The notes below the pieces were generated by a model that made no database searches, was not told the origin of the DNA, and saw nothing but the letters and a program-made list of their open reading frames with translations. This document shows positions 8,639-16,943 of a stretch of DNA of 64,000 nt, piece after piece. The DNA lies in contig NZ_JAUCBP010000007.1 of NCBI RefSeq assembly GCF_030362855.1, forward strand, positions 186,001 to 250,000. Reading direction: 5' to 3'. Both the position numbers and the translations under genes were made by a program. Position 1 is the first letter of the stretch; each line of letters starts with the position of its first letter. This DNA is from Neoalteromonas arenosi. GTDB lineage: Bacteria; Pseudomonadota; Gammaproteobacteria; Enterobacterales; Alteromonadaceae.

Positions 8639-8872
8639 CAAAAGGCCATTAAACCTGAGTCATGTAGATGGTACCAGTCGGCGGACTTTGATTGGTCGCC
8701 ACGCGATGGGCCGACACTCGGACGGTGCACACTCGCGGGCGGCGGATTTTGAATCCGTCATGCCAACCAACTCTGCCGTTCTGACTTAGGCATCAAGACA
8801 GATTAGTTACTGTTAGTGCATGTTAAAGGTAACTAGTAACCATATGCAGATCGTCGCGGCTTTCACCATGAG
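8639..8872. other. Intergenic region carrying a decayed tRNA-like sequence
   Basis: About 230 bp that contain no protein gene. The GC-rich middle (about 8690-8785) looks like a decayed tRNA and is described separately. The flanks show nothing I can name. Confidence 0.4.
8693..8785 (-). pseudogene. Decayed tRNA-Leu(CAA)-like sequence
   Basis: On the minus strand the order resembles a class II tRNA-Leu. A D-arm-like GGCAGAGTTGGTTGGCA is followed by an anticodon arm (8742-8758) with a seven-base loop TTCAAAA, whose middle CAA is the Leu anticodon. Then come a variable-arm-like GCCCGCGAGTGTGCAC, a T-loop-like TCCGAGT and an end in GGCGACCA. The acceptor and T stems do not pair well and the 5' acceptor strand is not recognisable, so I call it a remnant rather than a working tRNA. 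tRNA-Leu(CAA) genes are known island integration sites. Confidence 0.4.
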
Positions 8873-9358
8873 TCACCCGATAAGACGAATAAAATCCTCT
8901 ACCACGCCTTGGTGAATATGAAGCGGATTGCACTCGTGTATTGCGTAAACCGTACCAATGGCTTCGTCTTTCGAAATAAAACCTTGTTCGGCGAGTTCAA
9001 GTAACAGCTTCAACCCTCGCTTCGTTGGTATGTTATCTTCCTCGCAAAATTTCAGGAGTGCTTTCTCGTTTGTAATACAAGTTATATCCCCAATGCTCTT
9101 TGCTAAATACAAGCAAACCTTGTCTTGAAAAGACAAGGGCCCATGTTGTGCATTTGATGCTTCAAAAAGAACTTCTAGATCCTCTTCAACTACGTCAAAT
9201 CCATACTGCAAACAGTCATCATGACTAAGTTGCTCAACTTCACCTAGAATAACTGAAGGTATAACAACTCTTTCAATCTTCTCTGAATATAACGCCAGCA
9301 TCATTATATCGGCATCGGCATAGTCAATGAGGACATTTGCATCTGTTATTACTGGCAC
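8873..9358 (-). CDS. PIN-domain protein (putative RNase, toxin-like)
   Basis: A 161-residue protein starting at the GTG at 9358 (GGGA 8 nt upstream). The PIN nuclease acidic set can be placed: Asp6 in TDANVLIDY, Glu40 in ILGEVEQL, Asp79 in SFQDKVCLYLA, and Asp91/Asn97 in GDITCITNEKAL. Most PIN proteins are Mg-dependent RNases of VapC-type toxin-antitoxin systems. Here the partner is not a small VapB. It is the HTH-metalloprotease gene directly upstream, which ends 14 nt before this start, so the two are one transcript. Toxin function is inferred from family and pairing. Confidence 0.8.
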   Translation of the reverse strand: MPVITDANVLIDYADADIMMLALYSEKIERVVIPSVILGEVEQLSHDDCLQYGFDVVEEDLEVLFEASNAQHGPLSFQDKVCLYLAKSIGDITCITNEKALLKFCEEDNIPTKRGLKLLLELAEQGFISKDEAIGTVYAIHECNPLHIHQGVVEDFIRLIG

Positions 9359-9372
9359 TATTTATTCCCGAA

Positions 9373-10530
9373 TTAACCAACCCATGAAGACGCCAGTTGA
9401 CGCATTTCTTTATTCTGCAGTCTCAGTATTTCTGCCCCTCGTGAAAGTGAAATATTGCCACTCTCAACTGCCTTTCTTACAAGGAATGGTAAGCGATCTT
9501 CCCTAAAATCAAATACATCAAGATTGAAGGGCTCGCTTGCAGTGGTATACCTATGGTTAATCCTGTAATGGTCGCTTTCAATGCCTACCGGTTCAGTATG
9601 CTTCTGAAGAGATTTACGGTAACGATGTTTAAACTCGATATTGAAATTCATCCAAAGCTTATTTTTCTTTTCAGACGGCATATCTTCAGCGTATCGATAA
9701 AGAACAGTCCTCCAACTGACTTTAAAGACTTTTTTTACCTTTAAGACACGATCCACAAAACTCAAGCCGGCCGCTTCATTCCATTCTCTTTCAAAGGCGT
9801 CTTGTGGCATAAGGAAATGTGATGCAAATTGATCAGCTTCTGCCTCTTGTTCTTCAATCTCGGTAGTTTGGTCAATATCATATGCATTTAGATGCATCAG
9901 GAGGTGACCGAGTTCGTGGGCTGCGCTAAATATCCAAGTTTCTACCGGCAGTCTCTTCCAAGTATTAACGATAACAGCGGGGCCGCCTTCTTCTTGCTCA
10001 CTAACTGACAACCCTAAAAATGAATCAGTTTCCACTTCAATAGAGCGGACCTTAATTCCTCTTGCTTCGAGAAGTCCACAAATATCCATGACTGGCTCCT
10101 TGGGACCCAATCCAAACTTACTTCTGCAATAGTTTGCAAGCTCAGGTATTCCGCAGGTATTACTTTCCTTGTAAGCGTAAAACTCTTGTAAATCGGCTAC
10201 TTGCTTGTCTTGAGTAAGCTCTTCTAGAGAATTAAAGTCATACAACCAAGTAACCACATCAGAAATAATTTGTTCCCTAGTTTTAAGCCTTTTGAGAGAC
10301 CTAAACCGAATATGCTTAAGAGGCTTCACTTCAGCCAGTATTTCTTGAATTGGTACTTGTAGAGCTTGAGCTAGAGCTTTGATCGACTCGGCTCTCGGAG
10401 TAGCCTTTCCACGCTCAAGTTTTTGGTAACCACTAAGAGACATACCAGCCTTTTCAGCTAGATCTGACTGATTGTATCGCGCGTTTGAGCGCAATCGCTT
10501 TAGATTGTGAGCAATAGCTTGATTGTTCAT
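9373..10530 (-). CDS. XRE-family HTH regulator fused to ImmA/IrrE metallo-endopeptidase
   Basis: The 385-residue product begins with a Cro/C1-type helix-turn-helix (residues 5-62: NLKRLRSNARYNQSDLAEKA, then SLSGYQKLERGKATP). Its middle is an ImmA/IrrE (COG2856) peptidase domain with the zinc motif HELGH at 205-209 and downstream EAEADQFASHFLMP supplying the third ligand. This layout is that of self-cleaving or partner-cleaving repressors that respond to DNA damage or phage cues. AAGGAG 6 nt upstream supports the ATG. The PIN gene follows in the same operon, so this is probably its antitoxin and repressor. Confidence 0.9.
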   Translation of the reverse strand: MNNQAIAHNLKRLRSNARYNQSDLAEKAGMSLSGYQKLERGKATPRAESIKALAQALQVPIQEILAEVKPLKHIRFRSLKRLKTREQIISDVVTWLYDFNSLEELTQDKQVADLQEFYAYKESNTCGIPELANYCRSKFGLGPKEPVMDICGLLEARGIKVRSIEVETDSFLGLSVSEQEEGGPAVIVNTWKRLPVETWIFSAAHELGHLLMHLNAYDIDQTTEIEEQEAEADQFASHFLMPQDAFEREWNEAAGLSFVDRVLKVKKVFKVSWRTVLYRYAEDMPSEKKNKLWMNFNIEFKHRYRKSLQKHTEPVGIESDHYRINHRYTTASEPFNLDVFDFREDRLPFLVRKAVESGNISLSRGAEILRLQNKEMRQLASSWVG

Positions 10531-10552
10531 TGCGGTCTCCTTTAGTAATCAT

Positions 10553-10566
10553 AATAACAAATTATT
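10553..10566. promoter_or_regulatory. Possible operator of the XRE-ImmA/PIN operon
   Basis: A short palindrome AATAA-CAAA-TTATT lies 22 nt upstream of the XRE-ImmA start codon in an AT-rich stretch that should hold the promoter. HTH regulators of this type usually bind such a site to repress their own operon. The match is short and could be chance in AT-rich DNA. Confidence 0.3.
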
Positions 10567-10769
10567 TAATAATAGCTACTTTATTGAATCGAGGAGGCTC
10601 GCTATGAACTGTTCAATGGATAATAAGTATTGCGCTAAAAACCAATAGGACCTAAGGAGCAAAATAATTGCTGTTAATGACCACAGAAGACATTCAGACT
10701 CACCAAGATAATAGTCAGAAATAGCTCCACGTTAAGAAGGGCTTAAAGCAGACAGTCAATACATGCTTT

Positions 10770-13700
10770 TCAGTTGTAGTTAGCTAGTCGACTTCTGACT
10801 ATTTCAATGAATCGGACGTCATCGACTTGGAGCGTGTCATTACTCTGCATTAATAACAGTTGCTCAAGGCACTGTTGCCATAAATCCTTAGCCTCTTCAT
10901 GTTTTTCTAAGCTCTCTAGGGTATCTGCCAATTTCCACAAACTTACAAACAAATTACGCTGAAAACCGGCATTTTGCGGGTCTTGTGCAACAAGTTGTTC
11001 TCTAATGGTCAACGCCTGCTGATAGGCCTCAAGGGCGGTATTGGTATTGCCTAAGCGCAGCTGGGTATCGCCAACCTTGTTATACGATACCGACAAATCA
11101 CGCTGAAAACCGGCATTTTGCGGGTCTTGTGCAACGAGTTGTTCTCTAATGGTCAACGCCTGCTGATAGGCCTCAAGGGCGGCTTCGGTATTGCCTAACC
11201 GCAGTTGGATATTGCCATTCTTATTATACGATACCGACAAATCACTCTGAAACCCGGTATTTTGCGGGTCTTGTGCAATGAGTTGTTCTCTAATGGTCAA
11301 CGCCTGCTGATAGGCCTCAAGGGCGGCTTTGGTATTGCCTAACCGCAGTTGGATATCGCCAACCTTGTTATACGATACCGACAAATCACTCTGAAACCCG
11401 GTATTTTGCGGGTCTTGTGCAATGAGTTGCTTAGCTATAGTCAACGACTGCTGATAGGCCTCAAGGGCGGCATTGGTATTGCCTAACTGCAGCTGGATAT
11501 CGCCCAACCTTTCATACGATACCGACAAATCACGCTGAAAACCGGCATTTTGCGGGTCTTGTGCAACGAGTTGTTCTCTAATGGTCAACGCCTGCTGATA
11601 GGCCTCAAGGGCGGCTTTGGTATTGCCTAACCGCAGTTGGATATCGCCAACCTTGTTATACGATACCGACAAATCACGCTGAAAATCGGTATTTTGAGGG
11701 TCTTGTGCAACGAGTTGCTTCGCAATGGTCAGCGCCTGCTGATAGGCCTCAAGGGCGGCATTGGTATTGCCTAACCGCAGCTGGATATTGCCATTCTTAT
11801 TATACGATACCGACAGGTTGCGCTGAAACTCGGAATTTTGCGGGTCTTGTGCAACGAGTTGCTCTCTAATGGTCAACGCCTGCTGATAGGCCTCAAGGGC
11901 GGCTTCGGTATTGCCTAGCCGCAGTTGGATATCGCCAATCTTTTCATACGATACCGACAAATCACGCTGAAAATCGGTATTTTGAGGGTCTTGTGCAACG
12001 AGTTGCTTCGCAATGGTCAGCGCCTGCTGATAGGCCTCAAGGGCGGCATTGGTATTGCCTAACCGCAGCTGGATATTGCCATTCTTATTATACGATACCG
12101 ACAGGTTGCGCTGAAACTCGGAATTTTGCGGGTCTTGTGCAACGAGTTGCTCTCTAATGGTCAACGCCTGCTGATAGGCCTCAAGGGCGGCTTCGGTATT
12201 GCCTAACCGCAGTTGGATATCGCCAACCTTGTTATACGATACCGACAAACCACGCTGAAAATCGGTATTTTGCGGGTCTTGTGCAATGAGTTGCTTCGCA
12301 ATGGTCAACGCCTGCTGATAGGCCTCAAGGGCGGCATTGGTATTGCCTAACTGCAGCTGGATATTGCCATTCTTATTATACGATACCGACAGGTTGCGCT
12401 GAAACTCGGTATTTTGCGGGTCTTGTGCAACGAGTTGTTCTTTAATGGTCAACGCCTGCTGATAAGCCTCAAGGGCGGCATTGGTATTGCCTAACCGCAG
12501 TTGGATATCGCCCACCTTGATATACGATACCGACAGGCCATTCTGAAAACCGGTATTTTCTGGGTCTTGTGTAACGAGTTGTTCTCTAATGGTCAGCGCC
12601 TGCTGATAAGCCTCAAGAGCGGCTTCGGTATTGCCTAACCGCAGCTGGATATCGCCCAACCTTTCATACGATACCGATAGTGCTTGTTGATAGCTGGTTT
12701 CCTTCGGGGAAGTCGCAGCGAGTTCTTTTTTAATCGCCAGCGCTTGTTGATACAGTGCTAGTATTTGCGACAAATCCGCTGTATCACTCTGTGCGAGCAA
12801 ATCCGCTTTTTGAGTTAAAGCAACGGCTTTTTGAAAAAGGTCTTCTTTGCTTTCCATGCTGTAGGCATCTAACTGAGCCAATATAGCATCGATTTGTTCA
12901 CTGACTTGTAAGCGTTGCTCAGTGGGGACATAAGCTCTAAGCACGTCACGCAACTCAAAGTTCATAAACTGTAAATTGCTACTTAATGAGCCAAGCACTT
13001 CATTCGCTTTAGTGTATTGTTGATAAGCAATGGTGCCGGCAATTCCTGCCAGTACGAATAACACGCCAAAGACACCGGCTACAATGCTGACTTGGCGCGT
13101 TTTCTTGCGCGCTAGTTTTAATTGGTGAACTTTGTCTCGGGTTGTCAGCTGCTCAAGCGATACCCCGAGTATCCCTGCAATGATTTTCAGCTTGGCATTC
13201 GCCAATTGCTCTTCATACAGTGTGGCTAAATGCTCTGCTTGCTTGCGGCTTTTGCCTTGCTCAAGTAAGTGTTTTTTATATGCCGAAGGATTGGTTAAAC
13301 CTTTACCACCACCGGGCAGGCGAAAATCAGCCGCAATGGGCTCGGTTTGAGAGCCTTTATTTAGATTGCCATCGGCGTCTAAGTGATACTGCAAGGCTTC
13401 AGGGAAGCACTCCAGTGTAGCTGCACTTTCGGGGTCTTCTATTTTTGATTCATCAATCGACGCATTCGGCTCACCGAGTAATAGGGCTGCCATGATACGG
13501 TCTTGCTTGCCGGTTTGTTTAAAGTGCAGGATTTCTTGATTCACGTATTTGGATTGTGTGGCTCGGGGCGAGCATAACACCACCATAAAGGCAGATTTAT
13601 CTAACGCGCTGGTAATAGAATTACTTAAATCGGCATCAGCCGGTAGCGATACCTCGTCACGAAACACGGGGTAAATCCGCTCAGGAATGACTTCACCACG

Positions 13701-13844
13701 AAGGTTTGTGGTACCAATTAACTCAGGCGGTACATCATACACTTCCAGCTGCTGATGCAGCCACGTGGCCCATTGCCTATCTTGCTCAGTATTATCCGCA
13801 TGCCGATAGGATATAAAGGCCATGTAAGTATTTGGTGACTGCAT
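10770..13844 (-). CDS. TIR-domain / transmembrane / TPR-repeat protein
   Basis: The 1024-residue product has four zones. Residues 6-120 are a TIR domain (MAFISYRHAD, IYPVFRDEVSLPADADL, VVLCSPRA, then KYVNQEI with Glu104 as candidate NADase glutamate). Residues 251-274 are a single membrane span. Residues 389-964 are twelve consecutive 48-residue TPR-like units, and the last 60 residues are a degenerate unit plus tail. In bacteria TIR domains are typically NAD-consuming effectors or signal generators, and TPRs bind partners. The topology suggests a cytoplasmic TIR with a TPR rod on the other side of the membrane. No ribosome-binding site is obvious at 13844. It stands alone, with no neighbour on the same transcript. 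Confidence 0.88.
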   Translation of the reverse strand: MQSPNTYMAFISYRHADNTEQDRQWATWLHQQLEVYDVPPELIGTTNLRGEVIPERIYPVFRDEVSLPADADLSNSITSALDKSAFMVVLCSPRATQSKYVNQEILHFKQTGKQDRIMAALLLGEPNASIDESKIEDPESAATLECFPEALQYHLDADGNLNKGSQTEPIAADFRLPGGGKGLTNPSAYKKHLLEQGKSRKQAEHLATLYEEQLANAKLKIIAGILGVSLEQLTTRDKVHQLKLARKKTRQVSIVAGVFGVLFVLAGIAGTIAYQQYTKANEVLGSLSSNLQFMNFELRDVLRAYVPTEQRLQVSEQIDAILAQLDAYSMESKEDLFQKAVALTQKADLLAQSDTADLSQILALYQQALAIKKELAATSPKETSYQQALSVSYERLGDIQLRLGNTEAALEAYQQALTIREQLVTQDPENTGFQNGLSVSYIKVGDIQLRLGNTNAALEAYQQALTIKEQLVAQDPQNTEFQRNLSVSYNKNGNIQLQLGNTNAALEAYQQALTIAKQLIAQDPQNTDFQRGLSVSYNKVGDIQLRLGNTEAALEAYQQALTIREQLVAQDPQNSEFQRNLSVSYNKNGNIQLRLGNTNAALEAYQQALTIAKQLVAQDPQNTDFQRDLSVSYEKIGDIQLRLGNTEAALEAYQQALTIREQLVAQDPQNSEFQRNLSVSYNKNGNIQLRLGNTNAALEAYQQALTIAKQLVAQDPQNTDFQRDLSVSYNKVGDIQLRLGNTKAALEAYQQALTIREQLVAQDPQNAGFQRDLSVSYERLGDIQLQLGNTNAALEAYQQSLTIAKQLIAQDPQNTGFQSDLSVSYNKVGDIQLRLGNTKAALEAYQQALTIREQLIAQDPQNTGFQSDLSVSYNKNGNIQLRLGNTEAALEAYQQALTIREQLVAQDPQNAGFQRDLSVSYNKVGDTQLRLGNTNTALEAYQQALTIREQLVAQDPQNAGFQRNLFVSLWKLADTLESLEKHEEAKDLWQQCLEQLLLMQSNDTLQVDDVRFIEIVRSRLANYN
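10953..12680 (-). repeat. Twelve tandem 144-bp repeats encoding TPR units
   Basis: The segment is exactly 12 x 144 bp. Each unit encodes a 48-residue TPR-like motif starting LSVSY and containing QLRLGNT and EAYQQALTI. Units differ at few positions, and two alternate types exist (a GDIQ type with TIREQL and a GNIQ type with TIAKQL). Two adjacent two-unit blocks (11660-11947 and 11948-12235) differ by about one base and share a private base change (TTTTGAGGG instead of TTTTGCGGG), which marks the last duplication event. Confidence 0.95.
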
Positions 13845-14115
13845 TGTGTCGTATTGGTTGCGAACTCAAACTTCATTGTTTGCGTTTCAAATCAAGTTGT
13901 CAAATTGGAAACTGTATAGAGTTACCCCTATTTCCATTTCAAAAAATTTCCAATGTTTGAAACCCCAAAATGCGAACGTCGGCTCCTTGTCTAAAAGAGC
14001 CATTCCTAACTGAACAAGAAACCTCTAATCTAACTAGTGGTGATTAATGTATTTGGTGTGGTGCTAGCCTCAAATATCACCATGCCATTTTGATAACTGT
14101 GTAAGGTCTAGTTAT
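13845..14115. other. Intergenic region between TIR-TPR and serine hydrolase genes
   Basis: About 270 bp upstream of the TIR-TPR gene and downstream of the serine hydrolase, both on the minus strand. It should carry the TIR-TPR promoter. I see no clear -10/-35 pair, no hairpin with a T-tract and no reading frame of note. Confidence 0.4.
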
Positions 14116-15753
14116 TTACGCGGGTCTTTTACGTTTCTGGATGACAAGAAAAATAATCAGCAAGATCCCAGCTCCCAGAGCAGCAACAACGGGGAACAAC
14201 CATTGTTTAATCGCAATGGTTTGCTTTAAACCGTTGGCTTGTTTGTGATCCGAATCATATTTAAGTGCTTCATCGACCATCTCTTTGGCTTTTGCTTTAT
14301 CACCCATAGCCATATAGATCCTTGCCATATTGGTATAAGCCATCGCTGAGTATGGTTGCATAACCAGCACTTCTTTGACCCAATTTAAGGCTGTATCCAA
14401 ATCACCTTGTTGTGCGGCAAGAGCCGCTCGAAGGTAAAACAATCGGGGGGTTCTAAAGTCAATGATCTGATTATTGGCATTTAGACTAACTTCCACTGGC
14501 TCTTGTCGGTCGATAATGGTGAATTGATTATCGGTAATATAACTTAGCTCTAGCTTGCCGGTGCCTAAATCAACAAACATATGTTGGTCATCTGAATTCA
14601 AGCTAACCACTTGGCCATTCTCAAGCGAGATGTTCAACTCTTTGTGTTGAAAGCGACTCGGTAAGGCTTGAGGAGTGGCTTTATTATCCTCTCGTATTGT
14701 CAGCATTGGCTGGCTCGCTGGCTTACCTTCAGAAGCCGATACAATACCTTCGAGTATTTTCCGAATTGCGCGTGCAGAAACAGAGTGCTCGAGATAAGTA
14801 TTTGTGCGCAATACAACCACTAGATCACGTTCAGGGTAAACGGCTAACGTATGCCCGCCAACACCTCTGGCGCTGTAGCTACCATCATCATTTACCCACC
14901 ACATGTAACCGTAATGAGGCGGGAATTTATTGCCCATATTAGTTTCGCTAACCGCGCGGGTACTGGCATTAATCCACATTTGGGGGATCAATTGTTGCCC
15001 TCGCCAATTGCCATTGCGCAAATACAACAGTCCGAGTCGTGCCAGATCGCGTGAAGACATGCGGAACTGATCGGCTTGGTGCTCTGATCCGCTCGTTACG
15101 GCATAGCCATCAAAGTCGCGAAAGTCTTGCATTTGCAAGGGCTCGGCAAGATGACGGGCGAAAGCTTGAGGAATTGCTTCACCGGTGAGCTGAGTATAAA
15201 TAGTGCCGGCGACATTGAAATCCCAGTTGTCGTAGAACCAATGAGTCCCTGGGGAATATTGGCCGCGTTCGGGCTTGTTATCTAACATTTGCCCGCCTTC
15301 TGCGGCAGCAGGCAAATATACGCCTGAACGAGATGACAGAATATCTAATAGAGTTGCAGAGCGCTCTTCAGCTGTAAGAGCGCCGTTGTCGTTTATCTCT
15401 ATATCCTGCAAGGTCGCTCGCAGGTTAATATCTGCAGAATGCACACCATACAGCGCACTTAGCATGCTTTTGCTGATCGAGTGAACTAGAAATCTGCGAC
15501 TGTTTTCGCCCCAGTCAACGGCTATGGCACCATCTTTAACAATCAAGAGCCCAGCAAACGCTCGCCGGTTGTAAAACTTCTCAACCTTTGCCAAGCGTTC
15601 AGGAATAAACCCAGCTTGCTCTGGCGAGGCATAATATGACCAGTATTGATTAGGGTAGGTGAGCTCCATGTCAGTTTGCGCAAATGACTGGCCAACTAAA
15701 ACCCCTATTGAAAGAACTGCTAAGCAACACTTGTGAAGCATTGTTTTAAACAT
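14116..15753 (-). CDS. Exported, membrane-anchored serine hydrolase (class C beta-lactamase family) with TPR-like C-terminus
   Basis: The preferred start is the ATG at 15753, which opens a signal peptide (MFKTMLHKCCLAVL to GQSFAQ). An upstream start at 15813 would hide it. The catalytic domain has the penicillin-binding-fold motifs SISK at residues 92-95, YDN (in WFYDNWDFN) and a GGHTLAVYP block near the usual K/HTG position. It is therefore an EstB/class C beta-lactamase-like hydrolase, probably a D-Ala peptidase or esterase rather than an antibiotic resistance enzyme. The last 120 residues carry two helical TPR-like repeats (DTALNWVKEVL, DKAKEMVDEAL), then a membrane span and a basic end. 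It sits between the two TIR genes, but co-function is not shown. Confidence 0.85.
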   Translation of the reverse strand: MFKTMLHKCCLAVLSIGVLVGQSFAQTDMELTYPNQYWSYYASPEQAGFIPERLAKVEKFYNRRAFAGLLIVKDGAIAVDWGENSRRFLVHSISKSMLSALYGVHSADINLRATLQDIEINDNGALTAEERSATLLDILSSRSGVYLPAAAEGGQMLDNKPERGQYSPGTHWFYDNWDFNVAGTIYTQLTGEAIPQAFARHLAEPLQMQDFRDFDGYAVTSGSEHQADQFRMSSRDLARLGLLYLRNGNWRGQQLIPQMWINASTRAVSETNMGNKFPPHYGYMWWVNDDGSYSARGVGGHTLAVYPERDLVVVLRTNTYLEHSVSARAIRKILEGIVSASEGKPASQPMLTIREDNKATPQALPSRFQHKELNISLENGQVVSLNSDDQHMFVDLGTGKLELSYITDNQFTIIDRQEPVEVSLNANNQIIDFRTPRLFYLRAALAAQQGDLDTALNWVKEVLVMQPYSAMAYTNMARIYMAMGDKAKAKEMVDEALKYDSDHKQANGLKQTIAIKQWLFPVVAALGAGILLIIFLVIQKRKRPA

Positions 15754-16094
15754 AGCTGCATCTAAATCCATTATTTTCACAGGCGTAGTCTTACAGATAA
15801 TGACAGCTTGCACAGCTTAACAAATGTAAGGAAATATAATGGGCTACACACAAATATTATCGTTGTAACCCTTATGCATATTAGCGCACCGAATATCCCA
15901 TAATCTCCTCACTCGTCACTCTAAAACACTGTGCGTCACGGGTAGAGCTAATCGCAGTTCATTTAGAAAGGCTTTGTAACCTTGAATTAACTAGTATGAT
16001 AACCTCAAAAAATATTTGTCCGGTCAAACTGAACTGTTTACAAAGTAAATTAATATTATTTGATAAGTATACCTTGACGATAGTGAGTTCATAT

Positions 16095-16943
16095 ATGCGC
16101 CCATCAATCTTGATAATGCTATTTTTATCATTACTAGTTGTTAGCTGCGCCGCTACGCATAATGCAGCAAACAATGGCGTTAATAGAGAAATTGTAGAGC
16201 CTGTGGTTCCGCAAAAGCCCAAGCGCCCAGGTGGCCAGCAACGGGATATTAACACTCCACCTCCGTCTGGAATATTTGGGGGCGGGGATGACCTGGCTGC
16301 GGCGAATCAATATACCTCTAATCCGAGATTTCAATGGCCACCCCCAAGACCTTCAGCGTACACTTTGATTCCTATTTCTGAACTTAGCTTGGAGAATGAA
16401 ACTAAAACTCTTGGTGGCTTGGATAAGACTTTGAGAATCTTACTAGAGCGAGGACAGTATTTTGATATCGGTTATTATTCGATACCCCAACAGCCTGATG
16501 GGTTTGTTATGGTCACTAGGTTGGAAAAGATAAGCGAAGATGGTGAGCCATTCCCACCTTCCGAGCGCTGGGCCGTGAGGGTAAATGAAGGTCGGCAGTT
16601 TTCCATAGCTGACTATTTATCATCTCTTTTTAAGGCTGAAAATGGGTATTACAGGGTGATCGTATTCATAATAAGCGCACATGATTTCCCGGGATGGAGC
16701 AATGATGCCACTATCGCCGAGCAAGCTGAATTGTGGATTTCGCAGGGTAACCCTGCAATAGATAATAGAGCGGCAAATACGGCTTTAACCGACAACCATA
16801 AAGTGTATGCGCTAATTTATGAATTTGAGAAAGGCTGTGAAAATTGTGAGCGGACTGAAGGAACTAATATATCGCAGCTTATTCCTGGTAGATTGCAATC
16901 TAGGCAACATCTCTTAAAGGCCAGAATTTGGAATGTTAAATAA
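16095..16943 (+). CDS. Unknown lipoprotein, translationally coupled to a TIR protein
   Basis: I do not recognise the family. The ATG at 16095 gives a lipoprotein signal (MRPSILIMLFLSLLVVSC, lipobox LVVSC, followed by Ala, so outer-membrane sorting is expected); the frame is open back to 15996. After the lipobox comes a low-complexity linker rich in Pro and Gly (about residues 35-75), then a folded region of about 200 residues with LGGLDKTLRILLERGQYFDIGYY, PPSERWAVRV and a CENC pair near the end. Its last 11 nt overlap the start of the TIR gene at 16933. The two products are thus made together and probably act together across the envelope. Confidence 0.7.
   Translation: MRPSILIMLFLSLLVVSCAATHNAANNGVNREIVEPVVPQKPKRPGGQQRDINTPPPSGIFGGGDDLAAANQYTSNPRFQWPPPRPSAYTLIPISELSLENETKTLGGLDKTLRILLERGQYFDIGYYSIPQQPDGFVMVTRLEKISEDGEPFPPSERWAVRVNEGRQFSIADYLSSLFKAENGYYRVIVFIISAHDFPGWSNDATIAEQAELWISQGNPAIDNRAANTALTDNHKVYALIYEFEKGCENCERTEGTNISQLIPGRLQSRQHLLKARIWNVK

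Noticed and set aside
8700-8790. Functional tRNA gene (Gln on plus strand or Leu on minus strand)
   Set aside because: An anticodon arm fits both, but acceptor and T stems fail to pair; kept only as a decayed tRNA-Leu-like remnant.
10953-12680. Tandem 144-bp repeats considered as a CRISPR or satellite array
   Set aside because: The units are continuous in one reading frame, encode TPR helices and have no unique spacers.
15996-16094. N-terminal extension of the lipoprotein before the TIR gene
   Set aside because: It would bury the lipoprotein signal peptide; the ATG at 16095 gives a clean signal and lipobox.
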